Assembly (NCBI GenBank): GCA_937922985.1
Contig: CALAKV010000054.1
Span: 1-21,057, forward strand
Direction of reading: 5' to 3'
DNA: 21,057 nt
Source: an uncultured bacterium
GTDB taxonomy: Bacteria; Patescibacteriota; Saccharimonadia; Saccharimonadales; Saccharimonadaceae
Under the pieces are notes generated by a model. It made no database searches and was not told the origin of the DNA. It saw nothing but the letters and a program-made list of their open reading frames with translations. Both the position numbers and the translations under genes were made by a program. Within the stretch, counting starts at the first letter, position 1; the number at the start of each line of letters is the position of its first letter. Of the stretch, positions 13,383-21,027 are shown piece by piece.

Positions 13383-16175
13383 ATGACGGCATTTTTTTCA
13401 ATCTTATTTAACCCTTTAGTTTGGCTAACAATCGTGGCGATTTTAGCTTTTCTAACTTGGCAAAATTACAAAAAAATCGATAAATTAAGTGTTATGAATA
13501 CCGACAGCGTTCTTTTAGCGTTGGAAATTCCAAAAACTAACGATAAATCTGAGCTTGCCGCCGAGCAACTTCTTGCCAGTTTGCACGGAATTTTGCGAGA
13601 CCCAACCGAGCTTAAAAATAACAATGGCGTTCAGGAACATTTAAGTTTTGAAATTGTATCTGTTAATGGTGCGATTCGGTTTTATGTTTGGATGCCGAGA
13701 ACTTTACAAAGTTTTGTGGAAGGGCAGATTTATTCACAATATCCAACAGTTCAAATTTATGAAGCAAAAGAAGATTACGCAGAAAATCTCGAAAATAAAC
13801 ATGTAATTTATTCAACCGAAATTGACTTGATTGAAAACGAAGCCTTACCAATTAAAACTTTTGATGGTTTCGAAGTTGACCCACTTGCAGGAATTACTGG
13901 AACACTCGCGAAATTAGATGGAACAAATGACCAGATTTGGATTCAAGTTTTAGCACGACCAGTTGCCGATGATTGGCATAAAAAGTCAGACGAATGGGTG
14001 AAAAAAGTTAAGTCTGGCAAAAAAGCTTTTAAAATCGATTGGAAATATATTTTGCGAATTTTAGAAGCACTTTGGACGCCACCGGAAGGTTCAGAAAATG
14101 CTAAAAAAGAACCATCTGACCGCGATAAAACTCGTATTTCGAAAGCTGAAGAGAAGGCCACAAAACTTGGTTATCAAGTTAAAATTCGCTTGGCATATTT
14201 AGGTGAAGATGAAGATACTGCGCGGCTTCAAATTCAAGCTTTAACTGGAACTTTTAAACAGTTTAATAGTACAAATTTAAACGGTTTTAAGGCTTCAAAT
14301 TCTTCACTCGATAAAGATAAAATTCGAGATTTTCAGTCACGAATATTCTTTGATGACGGCTTTATTTTAAATATTCAAGAACTCGCCAGCATTTGGCATT
14401 TACCGCACACAAACGTAGAAACTCCAAACATTGTTTGGGCTTCAAGTAAAACCGCCGAACCACCTTCAAAATTACCAATAATTACTGGCAACCGCGCACA
14501 TGATGAAAATATTTCAGCTTTCGGTTTAACAAACTTTCGTGGAATTAACCACCAATTTGGAATGCTTCGCCGCGACCGTTCACGCCATCTTTATATTATT
14601 GGTCAAACAGGAACTGGAAAATCTGGATCGCTTGAGCTTTTAGCACTTTCGGATATTTTTCATGGTGAAGGATATGCAATTATCGACCCACACGGCGATT
14701 TTGCGCAAAACAACATGCGCTTTATTCCTGAACATCGCTTAAAAGATGTGATCTATTTCAACCCGAGCGACACTGAATTTCCACTCGGATTCAATCCGCT
14801 CGAAGTCACCGACCCAAGTCGAAAATCAAACATTTCTTCCGAGGTTATCGGTGTTTTAAAACGTATGTTTGGTGATTCTTGGGGTCCTCGCCTTGAATAT
14901 ATCTTGCGTTTTACACTTCTGGCACTTCTCGACCGCCCAGAAACTACAATGCTTGATATTTCAAGAATGCTAACAGATGGCGATTTTCGAAAAGAAACTT
15001 TAACTTATTGTAAGGATGACTCCGTACTTCAATTCTGGAAAAAGGAATTTGGTCAATGGGGTGAAAAACAGGTGAATGAAGCTATTGCACCAATTTTAAA
15101 TAAGGTTGGGGCTTTCACAGCAAACCCAATTATTCGAAATATCATTGGTCAGCCAAAATCGACCTTTAATATTCGCGAGATTATGGATGAAGGCAAAATC
15201 TTGGTTGTAAATCTTTCGAAAGGCTTGATTGGTGAAGATAACGCCTCGGTACTTGGTTCTTTCTTAGTGACAAAAATTCAGCTTGCCGCCCAATCGCGCG
15301 CAGATATTGAACGACTTGAAGATCGCCGACCGTTTCATCTTTATGTTGATGAATTTCAAAACTTTGCTACCGATTCTTTTGCCGTAATTCTTTCAGAAAT
15401 TCGAAAATACGGCTTAACTTTAACCGTTGCTAATCAATATGTTTCACAAATGACCGACAGCGTTAAAAATGCGGTTTTTGGAAATGTTGGATCAATCATT
15501 TCGTTCCGTGTTTCGGTTGAAGACGCTCCAGTTTTGGCCGAGCAGTTTAAGCCACAATTCGATGCTTCAGATTTAATGAGCTTAAATAACCGCCATTTTG
15601 TAATGACAATGATTATTAACGGCGAAAAATCAACACCATTTAGTGCGACAACTCTAACTTTGCCAAAACCTTTTAATGATTTGAGTGCGAAGATTATTGA
15701 AAATACACGCCGAAATTATAGCACGCCACGAGCCGTCATCGAACAACGAATCCGCGATATCCTAGTGCCACCAAAAGAACTAATGACAAAAGCTTGGGCG
15801 GAACGAAACGGCGTTGAATTTTCGAAAAAGGTCGCGGAAAATGTTTTTGCGCCAGTTAAAAATCAAGGAATTTCGAACCAAAAATCCCCGAACACAAAAC
15901 CAACAGCAAAACCACAAAACTTTACACCAATTCAACCAATGTTTGAAGCGAAAAAAATTGATTTTTCGAAAGCACCAATTGATCCAAAAAAGATTAGCCC
16001 AAATTCTGCTGAACAAAAAGAGCCAAGTTTAGGCCTTAAGGATCTTTCGAAAGCTTTTGCCGAAAAAGGAATTGAAATTCCGCAAGTAAAAAAACGCCGC
16101 AAACCGCGTTCGCGAAATTTAAAACCGCAAACTCAAGAATCTCAAAATACAAATAATCTTAAAATTGAGCATTAG
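13383..16175 (+). CDS. VirD4/TraG/HerA-like membrane-anchored ATPase (type IV secretion coupling type)
   Basis: A 930-residue protein with one N-terminal membrane helix (about residues 7-24), then a large region of about 370 residues without a family I can name. A P-loop ATPase domain follows: Walker A GQTGTGKS at 407-414, IIDPHGDF, and Walker B LYVDEFQNF at 653-661. SEIRKYGLTLTVANQY matches coupling proteins of the VirD4/TraD/TraG group that feed DNA or protein into a type IV secretion channel. The last 130 residues are a Lys/Pro/Gln-rich, probably disordered tail. Start 13383 is set by the promoter spacing and the hydrophobic N-terminus; an in-frame ATG at 13299 lies in the preceding terminator. 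No other secretion genes are nearby. Confidence 0.88.
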   Translation: MTAFFSILFNPLVWLTIVAILAFLTWQNYKKIDKLSVMNTDSVLLALEIPKTNDKSELAAEQLLASLHGILRDPTELKNNNGVQEHLSFEIVSVNGAIRFYVWMPRTLQSFVEGQIYSQYPTVQIYEAKEDYAENLENKHVIYSTEIDLIENEALPIKTFDGFEVDPLAGITGTLAKLDGTNDQIWIQVLARPVADDWHKKSDEWVKKVKSGKKAFKIDWKYILRILEALWTPPEGSENAKKEPSDRDKTRISKAEEKATKLGYQVKIRLAYLGEDEDTARLQIQALTGTFKQFNSTNLNGFKASNSSLDKDKIRDFQSRIFFDDGFILNIQELASIWHLPHTNVETPNIVWASSKTAEPPSKLPIITGNRAHDENISAFGLTNFRGINHQFGMLRRDRSRHLYIIGQTGTGKSGSLELLALSDIFHGEGYAIIDPHGDFAQNNMRFIPEHRLKDVIYFNPSDTEFPLGFNPLEVTDPSRKSNISSEVIGVLKRMFGDSWGPRLEYILRFTLLALLDRPETTMLDISRMLTDGDFRKETLTYCKDDSVLQFWKKEFGQWGEKQVNEAIAPILNKVGAFTANPIIRNIIGQPKSTFNIREIMDEGKILVVNLSKGLIGEDNASVLGSFLVTKIQLAAQSRADIERLEDRRPFHLYVDEFQNFATDSFAVILSEIRKYGLTLTVANQYVSQMTDSVKNAVFGNVGSIISFRVSVEDAPVLAEQFKPQFDASDLMSLNNRHFVMTMIINGEKSTPFSATTLTLPKPFNDLSAKIIENTRRNYSTPRAVIEQRIRDILVPPKELMTKAWAERNGVEFSKKVAENVFAPVKNQGISNQKSPNTKPTAKPQNFTPIQPMFEAKKIDFSKAPIDPKKISPNSAEQKEPSLGLKDLSKAFAEKGIEIPQVKKRRKPRSRNLKPQTQESQNTNNLKIEH

Positions 16176-16178
16176 AAT

Positions 16179-16207
16179 TTGACAGTTAAGACTATGATTG
16201 GTAGAAT
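16179..16207 (+). promoter_or_regulatory. Consensus promoter of the ABC/Erm-like operon
   Basis: A perfect -35 TTGACA (16179-16184), 17 nt, and -10 TAGAAT (16202-16207) preceded by TGG. The start near 16214 gives a short leader of about 19 nt carrying a Shine-Dalgarno. It is the best -35 in the window and lies 3 nt after the stop of the previous gene, with no terminator between. Confidence 0.85.
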
Positions 16208-16232
16208 TAAGTAGTTACAGGAAAGGAATTTA

Positions 16233-16925
16233 ATGAACAAAAGTAATTTAATAGAAGTTAAGAATCTCGTCAAAGTTTATCGCGACGGCAATACCTATTT
16301 CAAAGCGCTAAATGGCGTTTCGTTTAGCATTCAAAAAGGTGAAAGTGTCGCAATTATTGGTAAATCTGGTAGTGGAAAATCGACACTTATGCACCTTTTA
16401 GCGGCGCTCGACAAACCAAATGAGGGCGAAATTTTAATTAATGGCCAAAATATTGCTAAAATGAAAAAACGCGAGCTGAATAAACTTCGAAACCAAACTT
16501 TTGGCTTTGTTTTTCAACAATTCTTTATGAATCCAAAGGATACAGTCTTGCAAAATGTAATTCTGCCGCTTAAAATTGCCGGAGTTAGCTCAAGAAAACG
16601 TAAAGAAATTGCCCTAAAAGCTCTCGAAGCTGTTGAACTAACCGATAAAGCTAAAAATAAAGCCTCAAATCTTTCTGGTGGCCAAAAACAACGTGTCTGC
16701 GTGGCTCGCGCAATTGCAAATTCACCAGAAATTATTTTCGCAGATGAACCAACAGGAAATCTCGACTCAAAAACAAGTAGAAAAATTGAGGATTTGCTTT
16801 TTGGTTTAAATAAGGAAAACGGAATTACATTAATTATTGTAACGCACGATGAATCTTTGGCAGCAAAATGTGATCGCCAGATTCGAATTCAAGACGGACA
16901 AATTGTTTCGAAAGGAGAAAAATAA
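16233..16925 (+). CDS. ABC transporter ATP-binding protein (MacB/LolD type)
   Basis: A 230-residue ATPase of the MacB/LolD group. Walker A is GKSGSGKS at 43-50, the Q-loop is FVFQQFF, the signature LSGGQKQRV, Walker B IIFADEPTGNLD, and the H-loop VTHD. It should power the permease encoded immediately downstream. The two reading frames overlap by one base (TAATG), a sign of coupled translation and a 1:1 partnership. GGAAAGGA at 16220-16227 is a strong Shine-Dalgarno, in contrast to the leaderless genes. Family members export antibiotics, peptides or lipoproteins, or work in mechanotransmission. The substrate is unknown. Confidence 0.95.
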   Translation: MNKSNLIEVKNLVKVYRDGNTYFKALNGVSFSIQKGESVAIIGKSGSGKSTLMHLLAALDKPNEGEILINGQNIAKMKKRELNKLRNQTFGFVFQQFFMNPKDTVLQNVILPLKIAGVSSRKRKEIALKALEAVELTDKAKNKASNLSGGQKQRVCVARAIANSPEIIFADEPTGNLDSKTSRKIEDLLFGLNKENGITLIIVTHDESLAAKCDRQIRIQDGQIVSKGEK

Positions 16926-18208
16926 TGAAATTTTTAGATATGGTTGCAACCTCAGCATCAAATTTGTGGCGAAATAAAGGCCGAACTTTCTTGACAATTA
17001 TCGCGGTTTGTATCGGCTCTTTTACCATAGCATTAACCTCTGCTGTGAATATCGGCGTGAATGATTATATCCAAAAACAGCTTTCGGTTTTTGGTGACGA
17101 CTCTATAATTTATTTTCAACCAAAGAAGGACAATGGTATAACTTTTGGACCACAAGAATACAAAGAAGGCGATTCTAAAAAAGCTGGCTCTAGATATGTT
17201 CAGCAGACTCTAAATTCTAAAGATCTTGAAAAAATTAACAAAATTTCAAACGTTAAAAATGCCCGCTTTTACAAAACAACAACACCAGACTATGTTCAAT
17301 ATAAAGATGGTAAGAAACTTACAATTACATCTGTTATAGTGGAAGTTGAAGGACAAAAATTTGACTTTGATTTCTTAGCTGGAGGTAAACCAAAAAATAA
17401 AGATGAGGTAACAATTTCTCAAGACTATCTTGAACCTCTAGGCTTTAAAGATGCCCAAGATGCGATCGGTAAAAAAGTAACCTTTCAAGTTTCAGATTCT
17501 TTGACAGGTGAAAAGAAAATCATCACCCAGAAAGTTTCAGGCGTGACAGCTAAGAGCTTGATTCAGTCAGCAATGGTGACAATTAATGAACCAACCTTTA
17601 ATGAAATTTATGACTTTCAAACAAAAAGCCTACCAAAAGAGTCTAAAGAAAAAAGTATTTCTGCTCTAGCTCAAATTGAAGGAAAAGTAACTGAGGATAA
17701 GTTAAACCAAATCAAGGAAGATGCTAAAAAAGCAGGCTATTCAGCAAACACAGCTAAAGACCAAGTTGAAACTATCATGAATGTTGTAAACGGGATTACT
17801 GGATCTTTGATTGTTTTTGGAGCTATTGCACTTCTTGCGGCTAGCTTCGGAATCATTAACACACTTTACATGAGCGTGCGCGAACGAACTCGCGAAATTG
17901 GTTTAATGAAAGCAATGGGACTTTCGAACCGAAAGATTTTCCAACTTTTCAGTATTGAAGCAATTCTAATTGGTTTAATTGGTTCAATTTTAGGAATTCT
18001 ACTCGCATCTTTAGCAGGAGACGCCTTAAATAGTTTTGCCTCAAAAGATTTCTTAAAAGGGCTTGAAGGATTTAATTTAACTAAATTTACAATAGAAAAT
18101 AGCATAACTATAACTTTAATTATTGCGGTTGTAGCATTCTTAGCAGGAGCTTTGCCAGCACGTAGCGCCAGCAAAAAAGACCCAATCGAAGCTTTGAGAT
18201 ACGAATAG
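16925..18208 (+). CDS. MacB/FtsX-type ABC transporter permease
   Basis: A 427-residue permease with the MacB topology: one N-terminal membrane helix (about 20-42), a long extracytoplasmic domain (about 45-280), then three C-terminal helices (about 290-320, 335-365, 395-415). The family motif RERTREIGLMKAMG lies after the second helix, and the protein ends ARSASKKDPIEALRY. It pairs with the preceding ATPase. The extracytoplasmic domain is Lys-rich and lacks TTCGAA sites over about 1 kb, so it may be evolving or have been acquired separately. AAAGGAG precedes the ATG inside the ATPase gene. Substrate unknown; export of a drug, peptide or lipid is most likely from the family. Confidence 0.93.
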   Translation: MKFLDMVATSASNLWRNKGRTFLTIIAVCIGSFTIALTSAVNIGVNDYIQKQLSVFGDDSIIYFQPKKDNGITFGPQEYKEGDSKKAGSRYVQQTLNSKDLEKINKISNVKNARFYKTTTPDYVQYKDGKKLTITSVIVEVEGQKFDFDFLAGGKPKNKDEVTISQDYLEPLGFKDAQDAIGKKVTFQVSDSLTGEKKIITQKVSGVTAKSLIQSAMVTINEPTFNEIYDFQTKSLPKESKEKSISALAQIEGKVTEDKLNQIKEDAKKAGYSANTAKDQVETIMNVVNGITGSLIVFGAIALLAASFGIINTLYMSVRERTREIGLMKAMGLSNRKIFQLFSIEAILIGLIGSILGILLASLAGDALNSFASKDFLKGLEGFNLTKFTIENSITITLIIAVVAFLAGALPARSASKKDPIEALRYE

Positions 18209-18949
18209 ATGGCACGAAAACACCGCATTTCGCAAAATTTCTTGCGTTCGCCACTAATTGCACTAATGCTTGTTGGGCACAGCAATATTCGAAAACGAGA
18301 TTTTACGCTAGATATAGGTGCTGGAAGCGGTGTTTTTACTTATGCTCTTAGCAAAAAATCTGCACAAGTTTTAGCAATTGAATTTGACCGCGAAACTTTC
18401 AAAAAACTTCAAAATAACACTAAAAAATTAGAGAATGTTGAAGTTTTATGTGCAGATTTTTTGCGCTTCAATCTTTCAAAATTACCAAAAAAATACAAAG
18501 TTTGCGCAAACATTCCTTTTCACTTGAGTTCGCCGATTATCCAAAATCTTACAAATGCTCAAAATTCACCAAAAAGTATTTATTTAATTTTGCAAAAACA
18601 ATTCGCCCGCAAACTAATTGTGAGCGATAAAAATTTCACTTCTGCGCTTGGTGTAAAAATATTTCCGTTTTTCGAAAGTAAAATTAAAAAACCTCTTCAA
18701 AAATCTGATTTTACACCACCACCAGCTGTTGAAACGGTATTTTTCGAAATGAAACGGCGAGAAACTCCGCTAATTTCGAAGGAAGAACAGCCAATTTTTA
18801 ATGATTTTATTGAAAAAATGTTTGCTGTGCCAGATTTTTACAAAAAAAATTGCCAACCAAAATTTAAAACTAAAAAACCAAGCGAATTAAAGGGTGAAGA
18901 GTGGTTGGAGATATGGAAGTTTTGGCAAAATTCTGATAAAATAGAATAA
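18209..18949 (+). CDS. Erm/KsgA-family rRNA adenine N6-methyltransferase
   Basis: A 246-residue SAM-dependent RNA adenine methyltransferase. It starts with the family N-terminal motif ISQNFL (7-12), has the SAM-binding DIGAGSG at 35-41, AIEFD after strand 2, and the catalytic motif NIPF at 101-104. The length, NIPFHLSSPII, and the short C-terminal domain are closer to Erm (23S A2058) proteins than to KsgA (16S A1518/A1519), which is usually about 270 residues with NLPY. I call it Erm-like but cannot exclude a divergent KsgA. Its ATG follows the permease stop codon with no gap, so it sits in the operon. An Erm assignment would imply possible MLS antibiotic tolerance. Confidence 0.85.
   Translation: MARKHRISQNFLRSPLIALMLVGHSNIRKRDFTLDIGAGSGVFTYALSKKSAQVLAIEFDRETFKKLQNNTKKLENVEVLCADFLRFNLSKLPKKYKVCANIPFHLSSPIIQNLTNAQNSPKSIYLILQKQFARKLIVSDKNFTSALGVKIFPFFESKIKKPLQKSDFTPPPAVETVFFEMKRRETPLISKEEQPIFNDFIEKMFAVPDFYKKNCQPKFKTKKPSELKGEEWLEIWKFWQNSDKIE
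18934..18942 (+). promoter_or_regulatory. Possible internal promoter for the m5U methyltransferase
   Basis: TGA-TAAAAT (18934-18942), an extended -10, lies inside the end of the Erm-like gene, 9 nt before the next ATG. It matches the leaderless pattern seen elsewhere, but these bases also encode the last residues of the Erm-like protein. Confidence 0.4.
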
Positions 18950-18951
18950 TT

Positions 18952-20271
18952 ATGGCACGGAAAATTAAGTTCGAAATAGCTAAATTTAATAAAATTACGC
19001 CTGGCGGGCAAGCCTTAGGCACGCTTGAAAATGGCAAAAAAATCTTTGCTTGGGGAGTTTTACCAAATGAAACCGCAAAAATTCAAATTACAAAAAGTAA
19101 ATCGAGTTTTGTAGAGGGTTTTGCGGTTGAAATTTTCGAAAGTTCGCCCGAGAGAATTGAGCCAAAAGATAAGGAGAGTTTTCTTTCAACCAGCCCATGG
19201 CAGATTTTTAACTTTGATTTCGAACAAAAAACCAAACAAGAACTAATTTTTGAAAGTTTTCGCCAAGAAAAAATTAAACTCAAAAACCAAGAAGATTTTT
19301 ATTCTGATGGTAAAATTTTTGAATATCGCAATAAAGTGGAGTTTTCATTTTGGTGGGAAAAATCTGGAGAAAATGAAAATGATGGCGAGCTAAGTTTAGC
19401 ATTTTTTAAGCGTGGAGGAAAGGGAAAAATCCCAGTAAAAGGTACGAGTTTAGCGAAGCCAGAAATCAATCAAGCAGGCCAAAAAGTGCTTGCAATTTTA
19501 CGAGATAGAAAAACTGCAAGTCGAGATTTGAAGACTTTATTAATTCGCGCAAACCAAAAAGGTGAAATTTCAGCCCAACTTTATGTAAAAGATGAAAAGT
19601 TTGAGCCATTTTCGAAAAAAGAAATAACTAGCCTTGGATTTAAAAATTTTGAGATTATTTTTTCAAACCCAAAATCGCCAGCCAGTGTGATAACTAAAAA
19701 GATTCAAAGCCAAAACCAAGAGAATCTGCAAGATTCAGCTCTTGGCGTAAATTTTAATTATGCAACCGAGAGCTTTTTTCAGATAAACCTACCAGTTTAT
19801 GAACAGGCTTTGTGCGACATGAAAAAATTCATCGATATTTCAAAACCAACAGTTGATTTATACTCCGGTGTAGGATCGATTGGTTTAACGATTGGTGCGG
19901 GCGATTTAACTTTAGTTGAAATTAACGAGCCAGCAGTTGAAGAAATGCGAAGAAATATTGCAGAACTTGGGCGAGAAAAAACCGCTAAAGCTATTTTATC
20001 ACCAAGCGAAAAAGCTTTAGACTTCATTAAAAAAGGAGCAAATTTAATTGTTGATCCACCGCGAGCTGGAATGAACCGTGAAGTTTGCGAAAAGATTCTT
20101 GAGATAGAGCCAGAAAAGGTAATTTATTTGAGTTGTAACCCAACAACGCAAGCACGTGATGTGGCAATTCTGAGTAAAAAGTATGATATAATTTACGCTC
20201 GTGGCTATAATTTCTTTCCACGAACACCACACATTGAAAACTTAATTATTTTAGAACTTAAGAATCAATAA
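18952..20271 (+). CDS. RNA m5U methyltransferase (TrmA/RlmD/RlmCD family) without Fe-S cysteines
   Basis: A 439-residue enzyme that methylates C5 of uridine in rRNA or tRNA using SAM. An N-terminal TRAM-like domain (about 1-65) is followed by a central region. The SAM-binding DLYSGVGSIGL, DPPRAG, the nucleophile Cys395 in YLSCNP, and the base Glu429 in TPHIENL are all present. The four cysteines that bind the 4Fe-4S cluster in RlmD-type enzymes are absent: the segment that is usually CGGC followed by QH reads STSPWQIF here. So it is a cluster-free member, and its target (tRNA U54 or 23S U747/U1939) cannot be named. It sits two bases after the Erm-like stop codon, the last gene of the operon. 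Confidence 0.92.
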   Translation: MARKIKFEIAKFNKITPGGQALGTLENGKKIFAWGVLPNETAKIQITKSKSSFVEGFAVEIFESSPERIEPKDKESFLSTSPWQIFNFDFEQKTKQELIFESFRQEKIKLKNQEDFYSDGKIFEYRNKVEFSFWWEKSGENENDGELSLAFFKRGGKGKIPVKGTSLAKPEINQAGQKVLAILRDRKTASRDLKTLLIRANQKGEISAQLYVKDEKFEPFSKKEITSLGFKNFEIIFSNPKSPASVITKKIQSQNQENLQDSALGVNFNYATESFFQINLPVYEQALCDMKKFIDISKPTVDLYSGVGSIGLTIGAGDLTLVEINEPAVEEMRRNIAELGREKTAKAILSPSEKALDFIKKGANLIVDPPRAGMNREVCEKILEIEPEKVIYLSCNPTTQARDVAILSKKYDIIYARGYNFFPRTPHIENLIILELKNQ

Positions 20272-20285
20272 AATATTTAAAGATA

Positions 20286-20314
20286 TTGAGTTTTTATCTT
20301 ACTTATGGTTTAAT
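20286..20314 (+). promoter_or_regulatory. Promoter of the pilin gene
   Basis: -35 TTGAGT (20286-20291), 17 nt, then TTTAAT (20309-20314) with TGG before it. The start near 20321 places a 5-bp hairpin, TACGG/CCGTA (20322-20326 with 20332-20336), at the very 5' end of a leader of about 64 nt, which may protect the mRNA. Confidence 0.7.
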
Positions 20315-20384
20315 GGTTGCATACGGACAGACCGTAAATAAAAATAACAATAATAATCGTTCATTAGAAAGGTGGATTTTCAGT

Positions 20385-20909
20385 ATGAACTTAATTAATA
20401 AAAATAATAAAAAAGGTTTCACAATTATTGAAGTTGTGCTTGTGCTTGCAATTGCCGGACTTATCTTCTTGATGGTATTCTTAGCACTACCTGCTCTACA
20501 ACGAAGCCAACGAGATACGCAACGAAAGAATGATCTAAGTAGGATATTGGCAGCAGTAAATGAGTATAGAGCAGCTAATAAAGGAAAGCTGCCATCTAAT
20601 CAAGGAGAAGTTACTCTAGGTGATTTCCCGAAGAAAGATAGAGACGCAACAGGATTCATAAAAAATTATTTGTTCAAAGATGGTGAGGGGATGAAGGATC
20701 CAAGCGGACGGAACTATGCAATATTTGATAGAACTCCACACAAACTGGAATACAATGAATATTTAGAATATATACATATTGAATGGTCGGCAAATGGAGT
20801 ATGTGATCCAGCTCAGCCAAATGGAGTAAGAACAGAAGAAGGAACTAAAGGTAAAGTATCACTTCGAATAATGCTAGAAAATGGTGGATTCTACTGCATA
20901 AATAACTAG
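20385..20909 (+). CDS. Type IV pilin-like protein (major or minor pilin)
   Basis: A 174-residue prepilin. A short basic leader MNLINKNNKKG is cut by prepilin peptidase before Phe12, and the mature N-terminus FTIIEVVLVLAIAGL carries the conserved Glu at position 5 (Glu16 of the precursor). One hydrophobic helix (12-37) continues into a polar alpha-helix. The globular part ends with two cysteines (in VCDPAQ and FYCIN) that probably form the D-region disulfide. It is exported and assembled into a surface fibre for adhesion, motility or DNA uptake. No assembly ATPase is nearby. AAAGGTGG is a plausible Shine-Dalgarno. The second half uses AGA/AGG for Arg, unlike its CGA-using first half and neighbours. 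Confidence 0.92.
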   Translation: MNLINKNNKKGFTIIEVVLVLAIAGLIFLMVFLALPALQRSQRDTQRKNDLSRILAAVNEYRAANKGKLPSNQGEVTLGDFPKKDRDATGFIKNYLFKDGEGMKDPSGRNYAIFDRTPHKLEYNEYLEYIHIEWSANGVCDPAQPNGVRTEEGTKGKVSLRIMLENGGFYCINN

Positions 20910-20930
20910 ATATAATCTTAATAAAAAAAT

Positions 20931-20963
20931 AAAAACAGCTGTTCATAAAGAGAGCTGTTTTTT
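20931..20963. terminator. Bidirectional terminator after the pilin gene
   Basis: A perfect 10-bp stem (20931-20940 with 20953-20962, AAAAACAGCT/AGCTGTTTTT) has a 12-nt loop, and T tracts lie on both strands. It lies 21 nt after the pilin stop codon and can also stop transcription entering from the right. Confidence 0.85.
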
Positions 20964-21027
20964 ATTGTGGCGTAAAATATGCCTCATCGTCACAAAAAGC
21001 CTAAAATCAACTCATTATTAAAGCTGA

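Noticed and set aside
20286..20384. TTG at 20286 as the pilin start
   Set aside because: It is part of the -35 box; prepilin leader peptides are short and basic, which fits the ATG at 20385.
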